Positions 42,258 through 50,365 of a DNA stretch of 64,000 nt are shown piece after piece. The translations under genes were made by a program, and so were the position numbers. The notes below the pieces were generated by a model. The model did no database searches, was not told the origin of the DNA, and saw only the letters and a program-made list of their open reading frames with translations. The stretch is taken from the NCBI RefSeq assembly GCF_003315615.1, contig NZ_PDCH01000001.1, forward strand, positions 186,001-250,000, given 5' to 3'. This DNA is from Bifidobacterium xylocopae (GTDB lineage Bacteria > Actinomycetota > Actinomycetes > Actinomycetales > Bifidobacteriaceae). Position 1 is the stretch's first letter. Every line of letters begins with the position of its first letter.

Positions 42258-43577
42258 CTATGAAAGAGGCGTTACCCCGCGTTTGCGGGCTGTTATCTCG
42301 CTGAGCCCCAGGCTCTCGTCCAGGGTCTCCATGGCCTTGAGGCGCTCGGCGTCGTCTGCGTGCCGGTAATGCTCAACCATCGCGTCGCTAGAATGCCCGA
42401 CGATCTCCTTGATGAGCTGGAAGTCCACGCCCTGTGCGGCCAGGAGGGTGACCACGCTGTGCCTGGTCTCATGGCCCGTGTGCGTACTGGGGTCGATGCC
42501 AGCTTGGCGCATGAGGTCGTGGAAGGCCACCGAATCCTCGTGGGGTTTGATGGGTGATCCGTCCGGTCTTCTGAAGATGAGCCCGTATGGGTTGGGACGG
42601 TCCCGTGTCGCCGCCCGGTATCTATCCATGACCATCCGCAGAGGTGGGACGACGGGGACGACTCTTCCGGTCTGAGACTTTGGTCTGGTGAGTGCCAGGC
42701 CTCGGCTCATTTCCCGCATCGCGAAACCAGCTGGCACACGCCAGACCGCTTCCGGGCAGTTCCTTGCGCTGCTGTAACCGCAGGGCCATTCACCGCCGCT
42801 TTTCGGCCCGCACCCGTGGATGCGGGGGAGGGGCTGCGCCTGCCAGTTGACGGTATATGTGTGGGCTTTGGAATTGTAATCCTCCCACAGCGCGCCGATG
42901 ATCTCCCCTTGCCGCATGCCGGTCAGAAGGCGCCACCACCAGATGGCCCCATCCTCCACCGGCATGCGGGATGCCACGTCGAGCATGGACTTGAGCTCCG
43001 GTATGCTGAAGGCCGTGCGTCGCATCTCCTTGTCCTTACGTTTTGGTGCGGGTACCGCCAGTACGGGGTTCGACGGGATGAGCCTGTCGGCGAGCGCTGA
43101 CTGCATGATCTGGTTGAGGCAGGATCGAATCTGCCCTTTGAGGACGAATCCGGCCTCTCCCGTGGTTTCGCCGTTCCGGTCGTGTCGTTTGGCGTTGTCG
43201 ATGATTTTTCGGATGGTGGAGGGGACCATATCGCCTATCGGTATCCATGAGTAGTCGGCGAGGTGCTTGTTGACGATGGTGTTGTAAAGCTTGTAGGAGT
43301 TCGGGTCGAGCTCGTTCCTTCTTCCGGTGAGCCATTGGTGCGCGTATTCCCCTAGCCTGACGTGCCGATTTATGGGTGCGCCGTTCCCGCGGATCTCGTC
43401 GGTGAGGTCCTTCAGTTTTTGCTTGCATGCCCGGTATGTGGCTGCGGTCACGGTCTTTCGGCGTCGTTTTCCGTCCTCGCTGACTCCAAGGTCGATGCTG
43501 GCCATCCAGCGTTGTTCGCCGCGGCTGGTGGTGTACCTGTATGGCTCTCTGACTCCGTTGCCTCTTTTGCGTGGCAT
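42258..43577 (-). CDS. int: Tyrosine site-specific integrase
   Basis: A 439-aa phage integrase. An N-terminal arm-binding domain (SRGEQRWMASIDLGVSEDGK) and SAM-like core-binding domain (LGEYAHQWLTGRRNELDPNS) precede the catalytic domain: LLTGMRQGEI (Arg), HETRH (His-x-x-Arg), VGHSSDAMVEHYRH (His and Tyr nucleophile). An unusual Cys-containing insertion (CGPKSGGEWPCGYSSARNCP) sits in the middle. AAGGAGG precedes ATG 43577. It inserts and, with an excisionase, removes the prophage. Confidence 0.95.
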   Translation of the reverse strand: MPRKRGNGVREPYRYTTSRGEQRWMASIDLGVSEDGKRRRKTVTAATYRACKQKLKDLTDEIRGNGAPINRHVRLGEYAHQWLTGRRNELDPNSYKLYNTIVNKHLADYSWIPIGDMVPSTIRKIIDNAKRHDRNGETTGEAGFVLKGQIRSCLNQIMQSALADRLIPSNPVLAVPAPKRKDKEMRRTAFSIPELKSMLDVASRMPVEDGAIWWWRLLTGMRQGEIIGALWEDYNSKAHTYTVNWQAQPLPRIHGCGPKSGGEWPCGYSSARNCPEAVWRVPAGFAMREMSRGLALTRPKSQTGRVVPVVPPLRMVMDRYRAATRDRPNPYGLIFRRPDGSPIKPHEDSVAFHDLMRQAGIDPSTHTGHETRHSVVTLLAAQGVDFQLIKEIVGHSSDAMVEHYRHADDAERLKAMETLDESLGLSEITARKRGVTPLS

Positions 43578-43667
43578 GGTGCCTCCTTGTGTAAGCCATG
43601 TGTAAGCCAAACGACTGCCCGGTTATCGCCGGGTGATCGTTAGCAGACTACCGCAAAAACGTTGCAA

Positions 43668-43716
43668 TTTCAACACTTTGAATGATTCTTTGTTGTCATT
43701 TCAACTATCTTGAATG
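43668..43716. repeat. Possible integrase arm-type direct repeats
   Basis: TTTCAACACTTTGAATG (43668-43684) and ATTTCAACTATCTTGAATG (43698-43716) are imperfect direct repeats between the integrase start and the host junction, where arm sites of attP are expected. Confidence 0.45.
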
Positions 43717-43817
43717 GCCGTAGACGATATGAAGGAGTTGGCGTCGGCCAGCACATACTGGGGAGTCAGGCGCGTATGCCCGCGGCGGTGGCAGGAGCCG
43801 GTGATCGGTTCAGGCAT
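43701..43817 (-). pseudogene. umuC: umuC (Y-family polymerase) 5' fragment cut by the prophage
   Basis: A 38-codon chimeric ORF. ATG 43817 overlaps the umuD stop by 8 nt, and residues 19-27 read QYVLADANSF, matching the N-terminal strand of UmuC-type Y-family polymerases (catalytic Asp). Then the sequence changes to ISSTAIQDS and stops. The rest of the gene is not in the window and should lie beyond attL. The assignment rests on this short motif plus its place after umuD. Confidence 0.6.
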
Positions 43818-44505
43818 GATCCTCCCAGCCGCGGGAGGGATAGGGGGAGCGTCGTTCCTGGTCGGGGTCAGCCGACTGGTGGGTTTTCCTGGTCTCCGGC
43901 CGGGTTTGGAGCGGGCGGCGTTTGCCGGTATGGGCACCTGGCTGGGGATAGGTCACCTCCGGTGCGTTCTGACGCCCGGTCTTCGTAGGGCACTCCTCCC
44001 GCTGCCGGTGATAGCTGCCGGTCACCACCCCCCAGATGACTAGGACTTCGTCCTCCTGGGGGCGAAAGTCGGGGTAGGCCGGGTTCTCGGCCTGCAACCA
44101 GGTCCGTCCGTCCCCACTGCGTAGCCGTTTGACGGTCAGCTCGTCGTTCAGGATGGCGATGACCACATCCCCGTCGCAGGGGTCCAGTGCCCTGTCCACA
44201 ACCAGGAGGTCGCTGTCGAAGATGCCGGCCCCGGTCATCGAATCGCCGGCGACCTTGACCACGAACGTGGAATCGGGATGGACGAAGACGTGCTCGTCGA
44301 AGGAGAAATCACCTGAGAAGTAGTCCTGCGCCACGGAGGGAAAACCCGCATGGACCGCCTCCAGGGCGATCGGGACTTTCCGAGGCCTGGCCGCAGCCGA
44401 CCGGATGGAGGCCACTGTGGAAACCCCCGCGGGGCCCTCACGTCCCCTCTGCTCCGCTGTTTGCCGTTGCTGGGGCGCCACCCCGGTTCGTCGTCCCATT
44501 GTCAT
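43810..44505 (-). CDS. umuD: UmuD-like S24 peptidase
   Basis: A 231-aa protein. AVHAGFPSVAQDY gives the Ala53-Gly54 self-cleavage site; GDSMTGAGI (Ser89) and DELTVKRL (Lys126) form the catalytic dyad. UmuD' activates error-prone polymerase V. A perfect LexA box lies 17 bp upstream. The last 70 residues are unusually long and Arg/Pro-rich for UmuD. ATG 44505 has GAGGTG in front. Confidence 0.88.
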   Translation of the reverse strand: MTMGRRTGVAPQQRQTAEQRGREGPAGVSTVASIRSAAARPRKVPIALEAVHAGFPSVAQDYFSGDFSFDEHVFVHPDSTFVVKVAGDSMTGAGIFDSDLLVVDRALDPCDGDVVIAILNDELTVKRLRSGDGRTWLQAENPAYPDFRPQEDEVLVIWGVVTGSYHRQREECPTKTGRQNAPEVTYPQPGAHTGKRRPLQTRPETRKTHQSADPDQERRSPYPSRGWEDHA

Positions 44506-44521
44506 CACCTCATCGGCAGAT

Positions 44522-44541
44522 ATTCGAACATATGTTCGAAT
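44522..44541. promoter_or_regulatory. LexA SOS box of umuD
   Basis: ATTCGAACATATGTTCGAAT is a perfect 20-bp palindrome containing the actinobacterial LexA consensus TCGAAC-N4-GTTCGA. It sits between umuD and the histidine kinase 3' end and should control umuD/umuC. Confidence 0.9.
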
Positions 44542-44568
44542 TAGTATGGACCGACGGGCGGACAAGGG

Positions 44569-45708
44569 TCAGGGTCGCCGACGCGGCTCCTCGTCCTCTT
44601 CCTGCTCAATGTGGTACTTGGGAAGGGTGATTTCGAAATCGGCCCCGCGTGTGTCGTCGACGACGTGGATCTGTCCGCCGTGGAGCTGGGCGGCCCAGCG
44701 GGCGATGGACAGACCCAGGCCGGTGCCGCCGGACTCGGTGCCGGGCCGGGAGCGCCCCTTGACGAAGCGACGGAAGATGTCGGAACGGGCCTCGGGCGGA
44801 ATCTGCGAGCCGAAGTTCACCACATTGGTCACGATCGTGCCCTCCGTCTCATCCTCATGGGCTTCGATCAGGACCGTTGATCCGTCGACCGAGTGTTTCA
44901 GGGCGTTGGAGATGACATTGGTGAACAGCTGGCGCAGACGGTTCTGGTCGCCCTCCATGGTTATACCGGCGGGCATGTCGATATGGATGTCGTGGGCGTG
45001 CCCGGCGTCCGCAATCTCGAGGGGACCGACCGTGTCGTCGATGAAGTCGGCGAAGTTGAACCGCTCGATCTCCAGGCTGGCGGCGCCGGCCTCCATGCGG
45101 GAGAGGTCCAGCAGGAAGGCGATCAGGTCGGACAGACGGTGGGTCTGGTCCAGGATTCCTTCCAGGTTGGCGCTCGTAGGTTCGGTCACCCCATCGGCCA
45201 TATTCTCCACCATGGCTTGCAGTGCCGAGACCGGCGTGCGCAGCTCATGGGAGACGTTGGCCACCATGTCCCGGCGCATCTGGTCGGCGTGCTCAAGCTC
45301 TTCCGCCATCTCATTGAAGGAACGCGCCAGGAGTCCGACCTCGTCATGGGACCCTTCGGCGGACTGGACCCGGACCGTGTAATCCCCGTCGGCCATGGCT
45401 TCGGCCGCGTCCCGCATCTGACGCAGGGGGGCGGTCAGGCCCCGGGAGAAGTAGTAGGTGATGCCCAGGGCCACAACCAGGGTCAGGGGCATGGCGATCC
45501 AGCCCGACCAGCCCATCTTGAGCAGGAACCAGGCCATCACGAAGGCGATGGCGGTTGAGATCGTGATCAGGACGGACAGCTCCATCTTCAGGGAGGAGAA
45601 TATGCCTATGGGTCGTCCGCCGCTGGCTTGGGAGCCTACGGCGGAGGTGAGCCCACCCACTGCGCCCTTGCCAGCCGCCTTCGGGCGGCGTGCGTTGCGT
45701 TCCTTCAT
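44569..45708 (-). CDS. Sensor histidine kinase (two TM, HAMP)
   Basis: A 379-aa kinase. Two adjacent membrane segments (residues 45-90, with only a short loop between) are followed by a HAMP domain (LTAPLRQMRDAAEAMADGDY) and the H-box ANVSHELRTPVSAL (phospho-His). N, G1 and G2 boxes of the ATPase domain follow (NVISNALKHS, GTGLGLSIARW). No extracellular sensor domain is evident. Forms an operon with the response regulator 14 bp upstream. Confidence 0.93.
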   Translation of the reverse strand: MKERNARRPKAAGKGAVGGLTSAVGSQASGGRPIGIFSSLKMELSVLITISTAIAFVMAWFLLKMGWSGWIAMPLTLVVALGITYYFSRGLTAPLRQMRDAAEAMADGDYTVRVQSAEGSHDEVGLLARSFNEMAEELEHADQMRRDMVANVSHELRTPVSALQAMVENMADGVTEPTSANLEGILDQTHRLSDLIAFLLDLSRMEAGAASLEIERFNFADFIDDTVGPLEIADAGHAHDIHIDMPAGITMEGDQNRLRQLFTNVISNALKHSVDGSTVLIEAHEDETEGTIVTNVVNFGSQIPPEARSDIFRRFVKGRSRPGTESGGTGLGLSIARWAAQLHGGQIHVVDDTRGADFEITLPKYHIEQEEDEEPRRRP

Positions 45709-45722
45709 TGGGCCGTTCCCGT

Positions 45723-46463
45723 TCAGGCCTGAACGCCGTCCTGGCCCTCCTCGGGCGGTTCGAAGGCATACCCCACCCCGTGAACGGTGCGGATGAGGTG
45801 GGCGCCCAGTTTGTGGCGCAGGGCCTTGACATGGGAGTCGACGGTACGGGTGCCGGAGGCGTCCACCCAGTCCCAGACCTCCTCCAAAAGCTTTTCGCGC
45901 GTCAGGACGGACTTGGGCTTGCGGGCCAGTGTGGCCAGCAGGTCGAACTCGGTGGGGGTCAGGTGAATCTGTTCACCCTTCTGGGTCACGATCCGCTGGG
46001 CCGGGTCGATGACCAGGGAGCCGAAGTCCAGCAGCTTCTCATTCTCGGAGTTCTTGGCGATGACCTTGGCCCGTTCTACGCGGCGCAGGAGGGCCTTGCA
46101 ACGGGCGATAAGCTCGCGCATGGAGAAGGGCTTGGTCATGTAGTCGTCGGCTCCGGCTCCAAGGCCGGTCACCTTGTCGGCCTCGTCGTCGCGGGCGGTC
46201 AGGATCAGGACCGGCACCGGCCGCTCTGCCACGATGCGCTTGGTGGCCTCCAGGCCGTCCATGACCGGCAGCATGATGTCCATGATTACCAGGTCGGGTC
46301 TGAACTGGGAGGCCGCCTGGACCGCGCTGGCACCGTCCGAGGCCACCCTCGCCGACCAACCCTCGGCTGTGATTCGCTGGGCGATGGCCGTGGCCAGTGT
46401 CGGCTCGTCCTCGACCACCAGGACTGTGGCCGTCACCGATTGGCGGTTCGTGTTCTTTAACAT
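45723..46463 (-). CDS. OmpR/PhoB-family response regulator
   Basis: A 246-aa regulator. The receiver domain has VLVVEDE, the phospho-acceptor Asp62 (DLVIMDIMLPVMDG) and Lys in DDYMTKPF. A winged-helix output domain follows (LTPTEFDLLATLARKPKSVL, GTRTVDSHVKALRHKLG). ATG 46463 (MLKNTNRQS) is chosen over the longer frame. Divergent from carD. MtrA/RegX3-like; the exact orthologue is not certain. Confidence 0.92.
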   Translation of the reverse strand: MLKNTNRQSVTATVLVVEDEPTLATAIAQRITAEGWSARVASDGASAVQAASQFRPDLVIMDIMLPVMDGLEATKRIVAERPVPVLILTARDDEADKVTGLGAGADDYMTKPFSMRELIARCKALLRRVERAKVIAKNSENEKLLDFGSLVIDPAQRIVTQKGEQIHLTPTEFDLLATLARKPKSVLTREKLLEEVWDWVDASGTRTVDSHVKALRHKLGAHLIRTVHGVGYAFEPPEEGQDGVQA

Positions 46464-46690
46464 GCTCGCTTCTGCCTTTACTGCCTGGACTGACGCGTGT
46501 GCTGACGCGATAAACGTAAACCCTCCTACCAAGAATAGTCATAGGGCCGAAGAAGTGTGCCGCCGCCCTGTCCGGCGCGATTATCGCAGGGGCGTACGTC
46601 CACGGTCAATGCGAGGATACTGGGGTATTGGTATGCGTGCTACGCGCCGGGCTGCATCATCGGTCCTGTCGGCGCGGCGATGGAGGGTAC

Positions 46691-47323
46691 ATGGGATATA
46701 AGGTCGGCGATATGGTGGTCTATCCGCGGCACGGTGCCGCCCGGGTGGATGCCTTGCGGGAGCGGACCGTTAAAGGGGTCACCCGCCAGTACCTCCAGCT
46801 CTCCGTCCTCTCCTCGGATGGTCTGGTCATCGACGTGCCGGTCGAGAACGCCAAGAAGGTCGGTGTACGGGACATCGTCGACGGCAAGGCGGTGGCCAAG
46901 GTCTTCCAGATCCTGCGCACCCCCATCGTCGAGGAGAAGGAGATGAACTGGTCCCGGCGCTACAAGCTCAACGTGGAGAAGATAGCGACCGGCGACGTCA
47001 ACAAGATCGCAGAGGTGGTCAGGGATCTCTCCCAGCGCGACGTGGACGAACACGGTCTGTCGGCGGGGGAGAAGCGGATGCTGGGCAAGGCCCGCTCCAT
47101 CCTGACTTCCGAGATCGCCTTGTCGGAGAAGATCGCTGAGGACGAAGCCCAGCGGCTGCTGGACGTCAACCTGGGATATCAGGGTCCCCGCCCGGGTGAT
47201 GAGAAGCACCACAGTAAGGTTCCCAAGGAGCCCGCCGATCAGACCCTGGCCAGGGTGGCCGAGCAGGCCAAGTCCAAGACGGCTAAGCCGAAGGCCAAGC
47301 CCAAAGCCAAGGCCAAGAAGTAG
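46691..47323 (+). CDS. carD: CarD-family transcriptional regulator
   Basis: A 210-aa protein. KVGDMVVYPRHGAARVDALR is the RNA polymerase-interacting domain, and KLNVEKIATGDVNKIAEVVR DL with QRDVDEHGLSAGEKRML the DNA-binding helical domain. CarD stabilises open complexes, especially at rRNA promoters. A Lys/Ala-rich tail (AKPKAKPKAKAKK) extends it beyond the usual 160 aa. GGAGGGTAC precedes ATG 46691. Confidence 0.92.
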   Translation: MGYKVGDMVVYPRHGAARVDALRERTVKGVTRQYLQLSVLSSDGLVIDVPVENAKKVGVRDIVDGKAVAKVFQILRTPIVEEKEMNWSRRYKLNVEKIATGDVNKIAEVVRDLSQRDVDEHGLSAGEKRMLGKARSILTSEIALSEKIAEDEAQRLLDVNLGYQGPRPGDEKHHSKVPKEPADQTLARVAEQAKSKTAKPKAKPKAKAKK

Positions 47324-47423
47324 GCGCTGGAACGGTTCGACGGTAGTGCGGGACGGATGCGGGCGGATGCCCGGCCGTCCCATTGTCGTACGGGTGGCCC
47401 CCACTCGGTCGGTTCCGCCCCGC

Positions 47424-48266
47424 TCAGCCTCGCGCACGCCTGGCCGACAGCTTGCTGCCGCCCATGGCCAGTCCCCACATCAGTGTGGAAAGGGTCACGA
47501 TGATGAAGGAGGGCGGAGCGGGGAACATGGCTGACAGGATCAGACCTCCCCAGATCGAGACCAGGCAGTCCAGGCCCGAGACCGCCATGGCCTTGATGGG
47601 GGAAGCCACCAGGATGTTGGCGGTGGCTGCAGGGGTCACGATAAGGGCGAAGATCAGCAGGGTGCCCACCGCGGGCACTGCGATTGTGATGACTCCGGCC
47701 ATCAGCGCCATATAGATCAGGTTCATCACGCCAATCGGCACGCCCTTGGCCTGGGCCACCTGTTCGTCCAGCGACGAGAAGAGCAGGGGGTGGTAGACCA
47801 GGGCCAGGGCGGCTACTAGGGCCAGGTCGAAGATAGCGAAACCGACGACCTGCCCGGAGGTGACGGTCAGGATCGATCCGAACAGGATGGCCTGCATCTG
47901 CTGGGACGCCGACGAGGACAGGCGGGCGAAGAAGAGGCCCAGACCGGTGGCGAAGGCCAGTACCGTGCCCGTTGCGATCTCCCGCTCGGATGCCTTTTTG
48001 CCCAGGGCGCCGATGACCAACGCGCCGCCTAGGGCGAACAGGCCCAGTCCGGCCGAGACCGGCAGTCCCAGCAGGACCGCGCCGGTGGCGCCGGGCAGAC
48101 CGATATGTGCCAGGGCGTGCGCCGCGAAAGTGGAGTGACGGGCGATGGTGAAGTATCCCATGGCACCGGCGGCGACCGCGATCAGGGCCCCGGCGATCAG
48201 GGCTTTGAGCATGAAGGGTGATCCAAGGGTCTCGAGCCAGTGGGAATCGAAGAAAAAGACGTTCAT
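47424..48266 (-). CDS. Metal ABC transporter permease (ZnuB/MntB family)
   Basis: A 280-aa membrane protein with seven to nine helices. HSTFAAHALAHIGLPGATGA and AVPAVGTLLIFALIVTPAAT A are family motifs. With the ATPase upstream it imports Zn2+ or Mn2+. No substrate-binding protein is adjacent. ATG 48266 overlaps the ATPase stop. Confidence 0.88.
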   Translation of the reverse strand: MNVFFFDSHWLETLGSPFMLKALIAGALIAVAAGAMGYFTIARHSTFAAHALAHIGLPGATGAVLLGLPVSAGLGLFALGGALVIGALGKKASEREIATGTVLAFATGLGLFFARLSSSASQQMQAILFGSILTVTSGQVVGFAIFDLALVAALALVYHPLLFSSLDEQVAQAKGVPIGVMNLIYMALMAGVITIAVPAVGTLLIFALIVTPAATANILVASPIKAMAVSGLDCLVSIWGGLILSAMFPAPPSFIIVTLSTLMWGLAMGGSKLSARRARG

Positions 48267-49135
48267 GCCTGTGCTCCCGTCCGCCGTCCATGGCGGTGTT
48301 CGTTGACGATTTCCGAGCTGCTGTGGAGGTCGTGCCGCCCCTGGTCGGGCGCGTCTGCACTGGGTTGGATGAACATCTCACCCTGGGGGGTGGTGACCAC
48401 TTCCACCTGGGTGCCGTACAGGTGGGTCAGCAGTCCCGAGTCCATCACCTCGTGGATGCCGGCGTAGTGGGGGTGTCCGTCCAGCAGGTAGACGGCCCCG
48501 TCCAGGATGGGCAGGAGCATGTTCAGGTCATGGGCGACCACTTGGATGGTCATGCCCAGCTCCCGGTTGAGTCGGGCCAGGACATGTACGATCTCCCGTT
48601 GGCTGGCCAGGTCCAGGTTGGCCAGGGGCTCGTCCAGCATCAGCAGTCTCGGGCGCCCGGCCAAAGCCTGGGCGATGGCCGCCCGCTGCCGCAGCCCGCC
48701 GGAGAGTTCGGAGAGCCGGGCCTCTGATCTGTCCCCTATCCCGGTGAAGGCCATGGCCCGTCGGGCATGGTCCCGTTCTGTCGGGCTTGTGCGTCTCGGT
48801 CCGAAGCGGGTGCCGTTGACTCCCAGAAGGACGTACTGTCCGACACTCAGGTCGGCATCGACCTCGCTGGTGTAGGACTGGGGCACGTAGCCGATCAGCC
48901 TGGTCGCCGCGCCCGCTGGCCGGTCCAGGACCCGCACGCTCCCGCCGCTCAGGGACAGCAGTCCCAGCTCGGCCTTCATCAGGGTGGTCTTGCCGGCGCC
49001 GTTGGTCCCCACGATTGCGGTCACGCTGCCTGTGGGGATGGCGAAGGTTCCCCGGGACCAGATGGTGCGCCCGCCACGCGCAATCGACGCGTCGGTCAGG
49101 ACGATGGCGTCCTTCCCCCGCTTGTCCGCTGGCAT
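48263..49135 (-). CDS. Metal ABC transporter ATP-binding protein (ZnuC family)
   Basis: A 290-aa ATPase: AIVGTNGAGKTTLMKAELG (Walker A), LSELSGGLRQRAAIAQALA (signature), PRLLMLDEPLANLDLAS (Walker B) and VVAHDLNML (H-loop). The C-terminal 60 residues hold His/Asp-rich segments. First gene of the operon; a Fur/Zur-like box lies 80 bp upstream. Confidence 0.9.
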   Translation of the reverse strand: MPADKRGKDAIVLTDASIARGGRTIWSRGTFAIPTGSVTAIVGTNGAGKTTLMKAELGLLSLSGGSVRVLDRPAGAATRLIGYVPQSYTSEVDADLSVGQYVLLGVNGTRFGPRRTSPTERDHARRAMAFTGIGDRSEARLSELSGGLRQRAAIAQALAGRPRLLMLDEPLANLDLASQREIVHVLARLNRELGMTIQVVAHDLNMLLPILDGAVYLLDGHPHYAGIHEVMDSGLLTHLYGTQVEVVTTPQGEMFIQPSADAPDQGRHDLHSSSEIVNEHRHGRRTGAQA

Positions 49136-49212
49136 GGGTCAATCCCGCCTTTCCGTGGTCATGGTCTGCAGCCGGTTCCGGAGTCATCGTACGGCTCCTG
49201 GCCGCTCCTCTT

Positions 49213-49231
49213 ATTGATTATGATTCTCAAT
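49213..49231. promoter_or_regulatory. Fur/Zur-family operator
   Basis: ATTGATTATGATTCTCAAT is a 9-1-9 imperfect palindrome typical of Fur-superfamily sites. It lies between the leftward metal ABC genes and rightward folD, and most likely controls the transporter. Confidence 0.65.
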
Positions 49232-49325
49232 ATAGACATATGGCCGGGAGGCTTCCGGTCGGCGGTGCCGGTGGCTAGGCTTGGTGAACATGACAACCGT
49301 CGGAATCGAGCGGGAAGGCGGCCGT

Positions 49326-50210
49326 ATGGCTTTGAAACTGGATGGCAATGCGCAGGCCGAACGGATCAAGTGCGAGCTGAAGGCACGGGTCTCGGCGCTC
49401 GCCGACCAGGGACTGCGACCAGGTTTGGGAACCCTGCTGGTAGGGGAGGATCCTGGCTCACTCAAGTATGTGGAGGGCAAACACCGGGATTGCGCCCAGG
49501 TGGGCATTCGCTCCATCCGGCGGCAGTTGCCTGCGTCGGCGGACACCCGGGAGGTCGTCAATGCGGTGGAGGCGCTGAACGCCGACCCTGCCTGCACTGG
49601 CTTCATCGTCCAGCTCCCCCTGCCCAGAGGAGTAAATCAGAACACTGTCATCGAGGCGGTCGATCCGGCCAAGGACGCCGACGGGATGCACCCGGTCAAC
49701 CTGGGCCAGCTGGTCCTGCGCACCTCGGGCCCCCTGGCGTCCCCGCTGCCCTGCACCCCCCGCGGGGTGCTGGCCCTGTTGGACGCCTACGGGATCGACC
49801 TGTCCGGCAAGGATGTCTGCGTCCTGGGCCGGGGGTTGACGGTGGGCCGTACGATCGGTCTCCTGCTCACCAGGCGGGAGGTCAACGCCACGGTCACCCT
49901 GTGTCACACAGGCACCCGGAACCTGTCCGACCATTTGCGCCGGGCCGACGTGGTCGTCGCGGCCGCCGGCAGTGCGGGGCTGGTGCGCGCCGAGGACGTC
50001 AAGCCGGGTGTGGTCCTGGTCGATGTCGGCGTCAGCCGCGTCTGGGACGGGGGCCAGGGGCGCTGGCGGATCAAGGGCGACATCGATCCGGGGGCTAGAC
50101 GGTCCGCCGCCGCCTATACGCCCAACCCGGGAGGGGTGGGACCCATGACCCGTGCCATGCTCCTGGCCAATGTGGTCGAGGCCGCGGAGCGGGAGGCCCG
50201 GCACCGGTGA
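49326..50210 (+). CDS. folD: Bifunctional methylene-THF dehydrogenase/cyclohydrolase
   Basis: A 294-aa protein: [12 protein letters not shown] (Tyr and Lys of the active site), [34 protein letters not shown] (NADP site) and [11 protein letters not shown]. It interconverts methylene-, methenyl- and formyl-THF. ATG 49326 (MALKLDG) has GGAAGGCGG upstream; the longer frame from 49281 lacks support. Confidence 0.95.
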   Translation: MALKLDGNAQAERIKCELKARVSALADQGLRPGLGTLLVGEDPGSLKYVEGKHRDCAQVGIRSIRRQLPASADTREVVNAVEALNADPACTGFIVQLPLPRGVNQNTVIEAVDPAKDADGMHPVNLGQLVLRTSGPLASPLPCTPRGVLALLDAYGIDLSGKDVCVLGRGLTVGRTIGLLLTRREVNATVTLCHTGTRNLSDHLRRADVVVAAAGSAGLVRAEDVKPGVVLVDVGVSRVWDGGQGRWRIKGDIDPGARRSAAAYTPNPGGVGPMTRAMLLANVVEAAEREARHR

Positions 50211-50365
50211 CGACACGCCCGGAGGCCGTCGGCTGATTTGACCGCCCCGTCCCTTATGATGAAGAGGACTAGTCATATGCGGCAGCGTATGCTGGCCGAT
50301 AATTCAAGATCCATAACTGAATATGGCCGGAAATCATTCACCAACTATAAGAAAACAACTCATTA

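Larger units (their letters stand above)
1..43730. mobile_element. Integrated siphovirus-type prophage (left end outside window)
   Basis: A continuous set of temperate-phage modules is present: immunity (immA, cI, cro-like), recombination and replication, HK97-type packaging and head, long non-contractile tail, lysis, and a tyrosine integrase. The integrase lies at the right end with its 5' end facing host DNA. In the circular phage attP would therefore sit between the integrase and the SHOCT/K+ channel end. The right boundary is placed near 43,730 because a Y-family polymerase start is cut there. No attL copy was seen in the first 100 bases, so the left end is outside the window. Several genes carry frame lesions, so viability is uncertain. 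Confidence 0.9.

Noticed and set aside
47350-47381. Terminator after carD
   Set aside because: GGGACGG/CCGTCCC hairpin exists, but no T-run follows; too weak to call.
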